From Vitellaria paradoxa (Eukaryota; Streptophyta; Magnoliopsida; Ericales; Sapotaceae): a stretch of DNA of 64,000 nt. A program made the translations under genes and the position numbers. The stretch is from contig CM034233.1 of assembly GCA_019916065.1 (NCBI GenBank), positions 48,004,141 to 48,068,140 on the forward strand, in the 5' to 3' direction. The notes under the pieces were generated by a model, which did no database searches, was not told the origin of the DNA, and was given only the letters and a program-made list of their open reading frames with translations. Positions 33,057-44,898 of the stretch are shown in pieces. Every line of letters starts with the position of its first letter. Position 1 is the first letter of the stretch.

Positions 33057-34060
33057 GCTCACCTAGGAACCCAAAAGTTGTTGTTGTATATTAGTTTTCT
33101 TTAGTAATTTAGAAAGATTTAGTCTAAAAATTCAATACCCAAACTAATTTGACCAAGCATAAGAGGAAGAGAGGCAAAAAAAATTAACCACACTGCCACC
33201 TAGCATCCCAACAACGTCAGGATGGCAAAGGGCAGTGTGTGGAAGTCCTCGTCATCACGACGCGGTGCAACTGTATGGGTTTTAAAACCTCAATTAGCCC
33301 CATCCCTTTCTTTCTACTTCACAACCCATCTCTCTCATCAGGATGCTAGGTGGCAGTGTGTGGAAGTCCTCATCGTCACGACGTGGTGCAACTATATGGG
33401 TTTTAAAACCTCAATCAGCCCCATTCCTCTCTTTCTATTTCATAACCCATCTCTCTCTCTACTCCAAACTTCCCTCTCTTTAGAACTACCACTCCTCCAA
33501 CATTTTTCTAACCAAAATCTAGCTAAAAATCCTGTGAATCAAGTCACACCTCTCCATTCTTGGGGTTTTGGGTCCTCTTAGTCAAGAAGCTTCAAGAAAC
33601 CAGCAATCATTGCAAAGTTCTTCAAGTTCCTTCCCAGGATTCCATCCTCTTTGAAGATCTTTGATGGATTTCTACTCTTGGTGAGTGTTACTCTCCCTTC
33701 TTCTAAGTTTTATTTGGAAAATTGTTAAGAGATTTTGAAAACCCACTTTCCATGTCTCTCTCATCCCTCATATGAACGGACCCATCACAAATATGGTCAA
33801 GAATTTTCTTGCATTTCTATGAATATTTTGATAAAGAATGTGATTATTTGATAAGAATATCTATCTTTTATCAATATAGTTGGGCCACCATTTGTGGCTA
33901 GACTTATAATGTGTCAAATTTACATGAGGTAATTATCACTATTATAGTAGACCTTTGAATATTTCTTTCAAACTACACCCATTTTACTAATGAATGTTGA
34001 AATCTTAGAAATATTGATTGGACTTTTCTCCATGCTGTTTTGTTATTTTACATCTTAGTC
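33057..34060 (+). other. pol-to-env spacer of element G with candidate promoter
   Basis: No gene. It contains a 121-bp tandem duplication, a 19-bp inverted repeat, GGGTTTTAAAACC boxes and CTCTCTCTCT pyrimidine patches at 33440-33480. After this comes about 580 bases of AT-rich leader before the ATG of the env-position ORF. Confidence 0.5.
33221..33462 (+). repeat. 121-bp tandem duplication in pol-env spacer
   Basis: Copies at 33221-33341 and 33342-33462, each running from GATG-CAGTGTGTGGAAGTCCTC through GGTTTTAAAACCTCAA to a CATCTCTCTC tail. They are about 90% alike by eye. The segment just upstream (33190-33209, ACTGCCACCTAGCATCCC) is the inverse of the start of copy 2. Confidence 0.85.
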
Positions 34061-35132
34061 ATGGGTCCACGAAAAATTGCCCACTCACATAAATCTAGCT
34101 ACCCGCTCATATGACCGACTTAGATTTCGAAAGAGGGAAATCGAAATTGAATATGGTCGGTTTGGGGTAAATAAACCAGTGATTGTCGAAAGAAAATGGG
34201 AATTATAATACTTTAGGGGAGACAATTTTGGTTAGTTTTAGAATTTTAGCAAACGAGGGTTCTTTTGTTGCCTTCCAACCCTACTGTGTTCCTGAGGTAG
34301 TATGAGAATTTTGTTGGAACATCACTCCACAAGAAGAAGTAGAGGAGAGAGGTATAGAAATTGTAATTTATGTTGGGAGTGCAAGAGTTGTAGTTACACC
34401 TAACTCATTTGTCAACTTGTTTGGGTTACCACGACCAATGTATACCACATACCCTTATTTACTGGTTGATAACCCGAGGATGGAACTAGTAGGAGTTGAA
34501 ATATTAAACGAAGGGATGGAATGGCCAATTACGGGCTAGATGAAAATATCCGGCATCAATGATAAATACTGGCCCTTGCATACCTTTAGTCGTCACAACA
34601 TTTTTCCATTGAATTGGACCTCTGAATGTAGTGAGAAGTAATTTATCTTGCTTTACGCCATAGGTATCGAAGCCTCAATAGACCTACCCCATGTGCTATG
34701 GGATGAATTGGATGATTTTATAGACCACCCTAGGAGGCAAGGAGGCATACTTTTGGAGGAATGTTGATACTAATTTTTGAGAAACAAGGAGCCATAATTG
34801 ATGACACCTTGCATCGAGTTGAGTCTCATGGTCACCTAAACTACCTTTAATTCACCAAAGCACGACCATAAGGACCCATTAGGAAACAGAAAAGTGTAGG
34901 TCAATAGAATGAAGTTGGAAGTAGTTCTTAAACTATCCACGAAGAAGAAGAGGAGAAGGAGGTGACAAACCAACAACTTATGGACATGTTGATTAGTTAA
35001 GAAGAGGTGATTGCCCAACTAAATGAAAGGATGTCCAATTTAGAAGTCACTGTAGCGGAGAACTCCTTGATGCTCAGCCGTCTGTATGAAAATCATTTTG
35101 GCAGTGGCGCTCCATCCTCACCACCTTCATAA
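34061..35132 (+). pseudogene. Env-position ORF (plant transposon protein domain), element G
   Basis: It starts at ATG 34061 and ends near TAA 35130. The total length is not a multiple of three, so at least one indel is present, and there are several stops. Recognisable segments are LFGLPRPMYTTYPYLL (near 34418-34465), EGMEWPITG (near 34510-34540) and a C-terminal coiled-coil-like stretch (LMDMLIS, EEVIAQLNERMSNLEV, near 34977-35050) ending Ser/Pro-rich. It matches the ORF that follows pol in Athila elements, often annotated as 'putative plant transposon protein'. No clear transmembrane segment was found, so an envelope role is not supported by the sequence. Confidence 0.65.
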
Positions 35133-35165
35133 TTAGGGGATTCTAAGGGATACTCTTACTCATGC
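35073..35165 (+). repeat. Flank segment duplicated on both sides of element H
   Basis: This segment (CTCAGCCGTCTG to TACTCTTACTCAT) is about 90% identical to 48798-48890, immediately after the 3' LTR of element H. It is the tail of the env-position ORF. It is far longer than a 5-bp target duplication, which points to recombination between related elements. Confidence 0.8.
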
Positions 35166-35225
35166 ATGTTTTTCATGTCATAATTCTTTCCATTCCTAGG
35201 GACTAGTAATGTCTAGGTTAAGGGG

Positions 35226-36849
35226 TGTGATTGCATGCAATCATTGCTATTTTTAGTTTCATTTCACACTCTTTTTGTGAACATTTTATCAAGAAGAATG
35301 CACTTTTATCTTATTTTGATTAGTTCTATGTTTTTGTGTGTTTTGTAGGAAAATGGAGAAACGTAACTCAAGGAAGTCAAGTTATAGCCTAAAGTTGCAA
35401 TTCTAGACTGAACTAGTCATCCTTGGGAACACAACTGAGCAAGGGATGGGCGCCTACAGAGGCTGGACTTTGTAGGAGTTGGTTTGGAGAGTACCATGGG
35501 CACACGATGCCTCGGGTGCACGACTGTGCAAGACCTTGGGTGCCCGCCGAGGCTGATGTTTAGAGGGGATTGGCTGAAGACACCTTGGGCACATGAAGGC
35601 ATGGGCGCACGACTGTGTAGCACTGTGTGTGCCCACCGAGGGTTGGTTTGCTCGCATATGTGAGGGGTGCAAGGCTTGGGTGCACAACCAAAGACCTTGG
35701 GCACCCATGATGACTCTTCTAGAAAATTTTCAGGAACAAAATTGAATTATGTATTTACCATTATACCCTTGACTTATGTAACATTATAAATAGCCTAATT
35801 TCTGATATATTAGGGTTTGAAACCCTACATAACCTTTATATTTTCTCTCTAAGAGTTGTTTTGGGGGTGGATATTACTTTTGCACCTAGGGTTAGCGATT
35901 TTCATCTTGATTTTCAGATCAACAGAGTTTCACTTTATCTTTACATCAGAATTTACCGTGTAAGCAAGAATTGTTTATTACGCTTAATTAAAAAGTTCTT
36001 TATTTTCTTTTTCTTCATTTTTTGTTTTTACTTTGTAGCACTTTGTATTCATCGTTTGTGTTTGATTTGGTTTCAAAATCACTTTAAACTATTTCGATAT
36101 CTTTTGGTTTCATGTTTTATTGCATTATGAAGATTATTTTCTTGTCGAAAGGCTTCGTTTACGCTTTCACAATACTAGGCTAGGGTTTTTCTTGGTTTTA
36201 ACCTAGGAATGTAATGAAATCAAAGGCGTTGAATTCGGATAGTGCGAACTGAAATATTTTCATCATCTTTTGAATACAAACGTAAGGATCGTAATTCTAG
36301 ATTAATTTTCGAAAGCGAATCACCCTTGATACAGTTGAACTTCGAACACAATTTTGTGAATCGAAGGTCAATTCCATGTCTCGGTGACTTTGAACTTGAT
36401 TTCAAAACCCTAGAATAGCAGTTTCCTTACGAAAAGGGTTTTCTAACGTCAAATCTTCTGCCTAACATTACATGTGTAAAGATTAGGCTGTGTTAACTAC
36501 CTATCCGAATTCAGCCCTTCGAGGACATTATAAGATTAGGTTAAAGCCAAGTGTTTTAATTCACATAGTTTGTTTAAGTTTATAAATTGATTTCCTTTTA
36601 TAGCGTTTTAGTCTTTTGTTTAATTTGTGTTTGAAATTTTTAAATCATCATTACGAATCCCTATTCGAAAATACCAAAAAGATTTTCTTCTTTTGTTTTT
36701 AAAACTTTTGCAAGTGCTTTCAAAAGTAAGTTTTCTAAAATTGAGTCACACCCTTGCTCCCTGTGGAGATGACCTAGGAATCACCTAGACTAAACTCAAC
36801 CGACCTCTTATACTTGAGAGTGAGCCACTACAAATTTAGAGAGCGGTCA
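35226..36849 (+). mobile_element. Athila-type 5' LTR, family H (1624 bp)
   Basis: It pairs with 47179-48797. Both start TGTGATTGCATGCAATCATTGC and end GAGAGCGGTCA. The first 200 bases differ at nine positions, eight of them transitions. The promoter candidate is TATAAATAGCC near 35787. GC-rich islets of GGGCGCCC/GGGCACCC type occur at 35445-35705. A primer site follows after six bases. Unusually, the sequence just left of it (35166-35225) is the 3' end of an H-type internal region with a polypurine tract. Confidence 0.9.
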
Positions 36850-36855
36850 AGTTTT

Positions 36856-36873
36856 TGACGCCGTTACTAGGGA
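36856..36873 (+). promoter_or_regulatory. Primer binding site, tRNA-Asp type (element H)
   Basis: TGACGCCGTTACTAGGGA matches 14 of 18 bases of the Athila/Tat tRNA-Asp site. All four mismatches are G-to-A or C-to-T transitions, as expected from deamination. Confidence 0.85.
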
Positions 36874-37076
36874 GCAACGATGTGTGTTTGTTGAACTCGG
36901 AGAGCTTGTGGATGAGAGGACTTGCTGACGAGGTTACATTTGGACTTCCAGGTGACATCGTTCCTTATTTCTTTTCTTGTGTACATTATATTTTCATTTT
37001 GTTTTGTTTTCTTTAGTTCTAGGATTTCTTTTAGATAACTAAAAAAAGAAAAAAACTTAGGAGATTTATTAGTTGC

Positions 37077-38166
37077 ATGCTGTTAAGGTCGGGTAGGTTG
37101 GTTCTAGCTGAGTTTGAGCTAAGAGATCCCTCATACCTTCCTGAATCTCTTTCACCAAATTCACTTTCCATAGTCTCACTCACCACATCATCATTTCACT
37201 CAATGGTAGAAGTAAGAGGAGAGGGTAGTGTGCATGGGGACAATGATCCCCAAGAGGTTCCAGGTTTCATTCCTTTGAGAGATGACCTCAATCCTGTTAG
37301 GAAAACTACACCTTCATGTATAATCTTGCCTTTGAATAGAGGGAACTTCACTGTTAGACCAAGAATCATCCAACTTCTTCCCACCTTCCATGGTCTTGAT
37401 TCTGAAAACCTTTACAAACATCTTAGGGAGTTTGAGGAAGTGAGCAACACGTGTGTCGATCACAATGCCAATGAGGACATAGTGCATCTCCAATTGTTTC
37501 AATTTTCCCTCAAGGACAAAGCCAAGTTCTGGCTTAATTCCCTTCGCCCACGTTCTATTTGGAACGTGGCGTGAAATGCAAACTGAGTTCCTTAAGAAAT
37601 ACTTTCCAACTCAGAAAACTCAGTACTATAGGTGATAGATTACCACTTTCTCTTGCAAACCCGATGAGAATTTCTGTCGAGCCTAGGAAAGGCTTAAGGA
37701 CCTTTTGATGGCTTGTCCTTACCATGGTTTTGAACCATGGAGGTTAGTGAGCATCTTCCATGAATCCTTGACCCCTAGTCTTAAGCAACTAGTCTCTACC
37801 ATGTGTAATGGTACTTTGTTTGATAAGACAACAGAGGATGCCATGAACTTTTTTGACATGGTGGCCAAGGACTCCAATGATTGGGAAATTGGACCACCTT
37901 CTTCTTTAGAGCATAGGAATCCCACACCTAGTAGACAATTGAAGTTGAGAGAGAGTGATGACCTGCGGGCTAGGTTAGCTGCATTGCAACATAAGCTGGA
38001 TTCTCTAGAGCTTAAGAACAGGGAGAAATTGGTTGAGGTAAAGGTGATATGTGCTGCGTGTGACCAAGTGGGGCATGATGCTAACTCGTGCCCTGAAATA
38101 CCTCTGCTTAGAGAAATTGCCTATGGTCAAGCCTATATTAAAAACTCCCAAAACCACCCATTTTAG
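37077..38166 (+). pseudogene. Athila-type Gag (element H)
   Basis: Starts at ATG 37077 (MLLRSGRLVLAEF), about 200 nt after the primer site. The first frame runs to 37574 with the capsid block LYKHLREFEEVSNTC, then shifts near 37565 into a second frame running to 38166 with stops near 37640 and 37684. The second part has MACPYHGFEPWRLVSIFHES and a CCHC knuckle CAACDQVGHDANSC at 38050-38091. The Leu-rich coiled coil just before the knuckle is usual for the family. A Lys/Glu-rich linker follows to 38850. Confidence 0.87.
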
Positions 38167-38854
38167 AATAGGGGCCAAGGCAATGTCTTTTCCCACAAGG
38201 TGGGAATGTCATTTATCCAAGGGGAAACCAACCTTCCAATGCCTATCCCCCTGGGTAGAGGAACCATCCTAGTTTCTTGTGGAGAAATGATAATCCAGGT
38301 CAATCATTTTAACCACAACTTTCTTTGCCACCACCCCATACCAATAGCCCAACCCTGTTGCATGCCAACCACCACAGAAGAGGTCTCTTGAGGACATTCT
38401 CAATCAATTTATGTAACAACAGCTGGACATCAACAACCAAGTGACTCAGGCCTTAGATGACATTAGGGGCCAAGTTTCCAAATTGACATAGGCCATAAGC
38501 ACTACTCAGAGTGGCAAACTCCCTGCACAACCGTTTCCTAACCCGAAAGGCCAGGCGAACATGACTAAGTCGTTGACCTCGGGTGCCACCTCACATGAGC
38601 AAGTTCAAGTTGTTACCACTTTGCGGAGTGGTAAAATCATTCAAAAGCCTACTGACCCTAGAGTTAATGTCACTAGTGAGAAGTCAGGACCAAAGGGTAG
38701 TGGGGAGGTTGAAAAGGTGAGTGATAGAAAGGGAGAATAGAAGGAGAAGGGGAGATTAGAGGATGAGAAAGAGAATGGAGGGACTGAAAAAGAGAATGAG
38801 GAGGAAACTAATGAGGGGCCTTTTGTTAGACCAATTGACCATCCTGTTGAGCAT
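38167..38854 (+). other. Gag-protease linker of element H
   Basis: Only short frames. The QPFPNPKGQANM-like and EKEKENGGTEKENEEE segments can be read, a Pro/Gln-rich then acidic linker common in Athila Gag-Pol. Several stops are present. Confidence 0.55.
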
Positions 38855-39626
38855 ATGCCTAGACCACCTTTTCCCCAAAGACTAGCAAAGGGTAAAAATG
38901 AGATGTTGAACTTTGAAATTTACGAGATTTTTAAACAAATGAGAATCAACATCCCATTACTTGAAGCTATCAAGCAAAATCCCTCTTATGCAAGGTTTCT
39001 AAAGGATATGTGCACAGTGAAGAGGAAGCTCAATGTCAAGGAAAAAGCTTTCTTGACAGAACAAGTGAGTGCCATAATCCAGCATGACACACCTCCTAAG
39101 TATAAGGATCCTGGGTGTCCAACTATTTCATGCATCATAGGGAACCACATCATTGATAGAGCTCTACTTGAACTAGGCGCTAGTGTTAACCTTTTGCCTT
39201 ACACTGTTTACCAACAACTAGGCTTAGGCGAGCTAAAACCCACCAGAGTGACATTGCAATTGGCCAACCATTCGTTCAAAATGCCCATAGGTGTGATGGA
39301 GGACGTATTAGTCCAAATAAACAAGTTCTACTTTCTGGTTGACTTCATCGTGTTGGACACCCAACCAGTTCTAAACCCTACCTAATCTATTCTAGTCATT
39401 CTTGGTAGACCCTTCCTCGCTACGTCTAATGCTGTGATCAATTGTAGGAGTGGGGTCACGAAACTTTATTTTGGGAATATGACCATGGAGATGAATATCT
39501 TTCGGGTAGGAAAGCAAATGGGAGAGCGTGAGGATATTAGGGAGGTGGATGTGATTCATACCTTGAGTGAGGAATATTTTGAGAAAACTTACTTTGAGGA
39601 TCCCCTAGAGCGTGCCTTAGTAAGGA
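38855..39626 (+). pseudogene. Athila-type aspartic protease (element H)
   Basis: A 176-codon open stretch, then a TAA at 39383 and a second stretch to 39670. The N-terminal part holds the conserved PFPQRL and KRKLNVKEKAFLTEQVSA segments. The active-site segment reads ALLELGASVNLLP (near 39160-39200), where the family has C-D-L-G-A-S, so the catalytic Asp is Glu. The ILGRPFLATSNAVINC flap region (39400-39445) is clear. The protease matures Gag-Pol; the Glu replacement makes activity unlikely. Confidence 0.82.
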
Positions 39627-41005
39627 GTGAAAGATGTGAAGTTGGATGGGGAAAACTTCATGATTGTTGAAGAGTTGATAGATGCTAAGGAAGAAGTTAT
39701 GGCAGTTAGTGGCTGGCTGCTAGTGTTTGAACCTTTAGAGCCATCTTTGATCAAACCCAAGCCATCAGTAGAATGTCCTCCATGCCCTTCTAGGAAACCA
39801 TTACCGAGTGAACTTAAATATGCATTCTTTGGGGAGGGAGAGACATTTCCAGTAGTTGTGTCTGCAAGTTTAGAGAAACACCAAGAAGTGAGGTTGTTGG
39901 CCATGTTGAGTGCCCACCGTCGAGCACTAGGTTGGATTGTGGTAGATTTTTGAGGTATTAGCCCATTAATATGTTCCCATCGTATATACCTTGAAGATGA
40001 TGCTAAACCGGTGAGGCAAATGCAACGAAGGCTGAACCCCAACATGAAGGAAGTTATGAAAGAGAAGGTGCTTAAGTTGCTTGATGCGGGTATCATTTAC
40101 CCCATCTCTAATTTGAAATGGGTGAGTCCCACTCAAGTGGTTCCTAAGAAGTCTAGTGTCACTATGGTTAAGAATGAGAAAGGAGAGTTAGTACCTTAAT
40201 GTACCCAAACTGGGTGGTGTATGTGCATCGATTATAGGTGCTTGAATGTTGTGACCCAGAATGACCATTTCCCACTTCCCTTTCTAGACCAGGTGCTTCA
40301 GAAAGTAGCAAGAAGGTCTTTCTATTGCTTCTTAGATGGGTACTCAGGGTACAATTAGGTTGAGATAGCACTTGAGGACCAAGATAAGACCACTTTCACA
40401 TGCCCTTTTGGCACCTTTGCATATAGATGCATGCCATTTGGGTTATATAATGCACCTGCGACTTTTCAAAGGTGTGTGATGAGATTTTCAGTGACATGGT
40501 TGAGAGGTTCTTAGAGGTTTTTATGGATGATTTCTCCATCTACGGAGATACATTTGATGAGTGCCTGACTAACCTTAAGAAGGTGTTAGTGCGATGTGAG
40601 GAGAGTAATTTGGTGCTAAATTGGGAAAAGTGCCATTTCATGGTACAACAGGGGATTGTTTTAGGGCATATAGTGTCACGTCGTGGGATTGAGGTAGACA
40701 AAGCAAAAGTGGACATCATTCAAAACTTACCTACCCCTCGATGTGTGAAGGATGTGAGATCATTCCTTAGGCATGCCAGGTTCTACCAGCAATTCATTCA
40801 GTCCTTTAGCTCTCTTGCACGACCCCTGTGCTCATTGTTGTCCAATGATGTTCCATTTGAGTGGAAAACGTCATGCCAAGAGGCATTCGACCGACTTAAA
40901 CAATTGCTCACCACTGCTTCTATTGTACAAAGCCCGAATTGGTTCCTACTATTCGAGCTTATATGTGATGTAAGTGATTTTGCGGTGGGTGCAGTCTTAG
41001 GGTAA
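39627..41005 (+). pseudogene. Athila-type reverse transcriptase (element H)
   Basis: RT runs from the linker at 39627 through QMQRRLNPNMKEVMKEKV (near 40018) and SPTQVVPKKSSVTMV to the palm. The catalytic EVFMDDFSIYG segment (near 40517-40550) keeps both Asp residues. Thumb motifs are NWEKCHFMVQQGIVLGH and FLRHARFYQQFIQ. Breaks: stops at 39951, 40197 and 41003, one near 40355, and a frame change near 40470. Compared with element G the active site is intact, so this copy is younger or better preserved. Confidence 0.88.
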
Positions 41006-41416
41006 AGGAAAGAGGGGAGACCCTATGTTATTTACTACGCTAGCAAGGCTCTAAATGAAGCTCAAATTAATTATACCACCACTGAGAAAGAGCTTCTAGC
41101 GGTAGTTTTTGCCCTAGACAAGTTTAGGCCATATTTGGTAGGGTCTCATGTTACAATGTTTATGGATCATGCGGCCTTGGAATATCTTCTTTCCAAACAA
41201 GAGGCCAAACCCCATCTAATTAGATGGATGCTACTCCTTCAAGAGTTTGACTTAGAAATTAAGGATAAGAAAGGAGTAAAGAATGTGGTAGCTGACCATT
41301 TGTCTAGACTACCCCAGTATGTGTCCAACTCTAATGACCTACCAATTAATGAGCATTTTCCCGATGAGCACATCATGCATGTTAGCACCAATCCCCCTAT
41401 CCAGTCCCCTTGGTAA
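41006..41416 (+). pseudogene. Athila-type RNase H (element H)
   Basis: Continues the RT frame after the stop at 41003. The [25 protein letters not shown] block is at 41033-41110, [11 protein letters not shown] has the catalytic Asp near 41165, and the terminal [10 protein letters not shown] motif is near 41285-41312. The DVSDFAVGAVLG start lies just before the stop. A TAA at 41414 separates it from integrase. Confidence 0.87.
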
Positions 41417-42654
41417 GCAGACATTGCCAATTTTTTAGTGACTGGCCGAGTCCCTTCCCACTGGACAAAGGTTGATAGAGGTAAGTTCCTACACAATGTG
41501 CGTAATTCTTTTGGGATGAGCCTTATCTTTACAAGTATTGTCCAAACCAAATTGTGAGAAGATGCATTCCTAACCATGAGATTCATAGTGTCATAGAGTT
41601 TTGTCACACTTTAGCTTGTGGAGGCCACTTCTCTTCAAAGAAAACTACCGCTAAGATTCCTCAAAGCAGATTTTATTAGCCTTCCATGTTTAAAGATGTG
41701 CATAACTATTGCTTGAGATGTGACCATTACCAATGCTTAGGAGCCCTATCCCAAAATCCTATCATCATTTTGGAAATCTTTGATTGTTGGGGGATAGACT
41801 TTATGGGCCCATTCCCTAAGTCGTTTGGTTTTGAGTATATTTTGGTGGCCATAAACTATGTGTCCAAATGGGTAAAGGCCATTGCTACTCGCACCAATGA
41901 CCACCAAGTCATGGCCAAGTTCTTAAAAGAGCACATTTTCTCTCATTTTGGGATGCCACGGGCCATCATTAGTGATGAGGGGAAACATTTTTGCAATCGG
42001 CCTGTTGGTCTCTTAATGCATAAGTATGGTGTGACACACAAAGTGGGGACTACCTATCACCCACAAAACAGTGGCCAAGTTGAGCTAGCAAATAGGGAGC
42101 TAAAGGGTATTCTTGAAAAGACCGTTAATCCCACACATAAAGATTGGTCTTTGAGACTGGTTGATGCATTGTAGGTGTACCAAACAGCTTACAAAACCAT
42201 CTTGGGTATGTCTCCCTAACGCCTTATTTTTGGCAAGGCCTACCACCTACCCATTGAATTAGAACATAGAGCCTATTGGGCAATTCGGCAATTCAGTGAG
42301 AGTATAGATGATGCCAGCACTCCTAGAAAGTTTCAATTGAATGAACTTGAAGAGTTGAGGAATGATGCTATCAAGAATGCGAAGATTTCCAAGGCAAAGA
42401 TGAAGGATCTGCACGATAAGCACATTCTTAGAAAATCCTTCCAAGTTGGCCAAAAAGTTCTCTTGTATAACTCAAAGTTGCATCTTTTTCCCGGGAAGCT
42501 TAGGTCTAGGTGGTCAGGTCTATTTGTCATCACTAGCATTTCAAAACATGGTGTACGTGAAGTCTACAACCCTCGAAATGACACCACTTTCAAGGTAAAT
42601 GGCCATCATCTCAAGCCATATTTAGAGAACTTTATGGCTGAGATTGAGACCTAG
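41417..42654 (+). pseudogene. Athila-type integrase (element H)
   Basis: The N-terminal HHCC finger is recognisable (FCHTLACGGHFS near 41600 and CLRCDHYQC near 41712-41740). The catalytic core 41686-42174 keeps the three acidic residues: Asp in GIDFMGPFP, Asp in IISDEGKHF and Glu in GQVELANRE. The C-terminal domain at 42337-42654 includes LFPGKLRSRWSGLFVI. Breaks are stops at 41414, 41679, 42172 and 42219 and frame changes near 41510 and 41660. Confidence 0.88.
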
Positions 42655-43709
42655 GTCCTATCAGGCCCTCCCTCATTCGAGTAGAAAGCTTGCATGGCAT
42701 GTTGTACACTATTAGAGTACGAGTTTGCCTTTCTTTTATTTGCTATTTACTAAGCTTAGTTTAGGTTTAGATGTGTAGTATCTGGTTCATTCGTGGTTTT
42801 AGATTTATTAGTGTTTATGGGTGTTTGAGAGTTTTGATTGTAGTTGAGGAAAGGTGGGGGATAAGCATTAGCATGTCAATCTTATAGAAGTGAAGATAAG
42901 CTGTGAGGCCGAGGCATGTGCGCCCGAGAACCACGTGCACCCACCTGCTAGCACCTCGGGCGCCCAAAGTTGGTCACATGACCTCCCAAGTGAGGCACGT
43001 GAGCTGGAAAGTTTGGGGTTCAACTTAAAAACCTTTTTTGCCTGATTATTCCCCTTCTCTCTTCCCTTGTTCGGCTAAGTGAAGGACCAAGGTGAGAACT
43101 ATCCTTCTTCCCCGAAACCTTCATTCCAATAAGACAAGCTTCGTCCTTCTTACTCTAATAGCTTGGGTGCTTCAACTTTGTGAGGTTTAGAGGCATATTC
43201 TCAACTGTGGAGCTGGTGGGAGTATGGATTCGAGCTAGAGGGTTTGAAGGTTTTTCACAAAGGTAAGGTTGAAACACTCACTTGGGGACTTGATTGATGA
43301 CTGTGAGCTAAAATTGTGTTGTTAATCTTGTTGAGAGAGTTGATTTAGGGTATTTTGTACACTTTATTTAAAATTCCAGCTCTCTTTTCCCTTTTGCACG
43401 CCACTTGTTTGATTAAATGTCCATGAGAATTGAGAATTGAGTTTGTGATTGAATTAACTCACATTGATGTGCATCTAAAGTTAAGCGATTGTTTGAAGCA
43501 TTTTGGCATTTTGGGCATTGCTGTTTGGGTGGAAGAATGATGAGTTGAATTTATGCACTTCAAGTGTTTGATGATTTGCTTGTGAGAAAGTTGAAGTCAT
43601 TGTGGAGCAATTTATAAAGGGTAGTGGGGTGCATTTATTTGCTTTTCAAATTTTGTGAGCATACTTCAACTTTGTCCCATTTACTTAGCACTTATGTGTA
43701 GCCATCACT
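42655..43709 (+). other. pol-to-env spacer of element H with candidate promoter
   Basis: No ORF of note. A GC-rich islet at 42905-42970 contains CTCGGGCGCCCAAAG, the same motif class found in the LTRs. It is followed by a TTAAAAACC box and a CTTCTCTCTTCCC pyrimidine patch (43028-43070). The layout parallels the spacer of element G. Confidence 0.5.
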
Positions 43710-44898
43710 ATGGGCCGTTCCTCAAGCAAGCGCAAAACACAACCTTCTCCTACCTCATCGGCGGATAATAGTGATTGTGTGCCTAATGAGGAGCAAGAAT
43801 TGGAAGAGGCTGAAGAGGAAGAAGTCAATGAACAATTTGCGGATGAGGAGAAAGAGAATGAGGAAGAGGAGGATGAACTGGACTATGACCTTCATCGGTT
43901 TATTGGCAAGGACGCCCAGGATTTGTTTGATTCATACTGGAGTAAACAGGCTATCCTTTGTGAGAGGTGCATTAACTTGAATCATTTCAATCAAGAACCA
44001 ACCGATTTTAAGCCTCTCATGGTTACCAGGGGTTAGACCACTGCCATGGCATTTCGAGACACTGCTGATCCTAACCTCATCCGAGAGTTTTATGCTAATT
44101 CAATTTTGGTGGATAGTAAGAAATCGGACGAGGTGTAAGTTACTTCCATGGTGAGGGGGCAGCAAGTCACAATCCGCCGGTGAACCATTAGGGCTGCTCA
44201 TAACATTCCAAAAGTCCACAATCCAGGTTACCTTTATTCTAGTGTGCAGGAGCCTCCACTTCCAGTGTTAACTCGACATTTATCGAAGGGGGAGACACGT
44301 TCATGAGAGGTGAGACGTCAGTTTCCTAAGAACAAGTTGAGTGGCAACTTTAGAATCCTTCATGAGCTCATTTGTTCGCAGATCTTACCGGTTTCTAATG
44401 ATGACTTCGTCAGCCCCGATCGAACCCATTTGATGTATGCCTTGACCACAAGAATTTCTATTGATTTATCATCCTTGATGATGACTGCTTTGAAAACAAA
44501 GCTGCAATAGACTAAGAGCCCCCATAGTTTGCCATTCGCTGGGCTAATTATGAAGATTTTGGCGAAGTATCATGTTTCCATTGATATTCAGTTTTGGATA
44601 GTCTGGCCTTTAGCAATGTTGTCTAGCTCTACCCGTGCACGGAGTTTAGCTCAGTCACAACACAGGGGTACTTCTGTGGCCATCTCTTCTACTACACCCT
44701 CAGTTTGCCCTCCAATGGTTCCCACGGTTCGCTTAGACATTCAGACGCTGGGGACACAATTGAGTGCTATTGAGGTTGAGTAGCATGCACAGCGTAGCAT
44801 CTTAGAGGAGATTCTTGCTGCTGTTCGGCCACCGCTTCCACCGCCGCCGCCACCACCACCTGTTCCGGATCCGACTGTTTCATCTGAGGATGATTAGG
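43710..44898 (+). pseudogene. Env-position ORF (plant transposon protein domain), element H
   Basis: Starts at ATG 43710 with a Ser/Lys head (MGRSSSKRKTQ), then a strongly acidic Glu-rich stretch. The conserved domain follows (FIGKDAQDLFDSYW, near 43900) and continues past a TAG at 44034 with FRDTADPNLIREFYAN and FRILHELICSQILP (44340-44385). The C-terminus is Ser/Pro-rich with a run of prolines (near 44838-44870). Internal stops are near 44034, 44136, 44304 and 44508. It is the counterpart of 34061-35132 but clearly diverged. No signal peptide or membrane segment was seen; function in Athila elements is unknown. Confidence 0.7.

Noticed and set aside
34061..35132. Retroviral envelope gene
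   Set aside because: Position is right, but I see no signal peptide, cleavage site or transmembrane helix. It fits the plant transposon protein domain found in Athila elements.
35417..35708. Minus-strand frames rich in Pro, Cys and His, also at 47409-47722
   Set aside because: They are antisense readings of the GC-rich islets of the two H LTRs and differ between copies by stops and indels.
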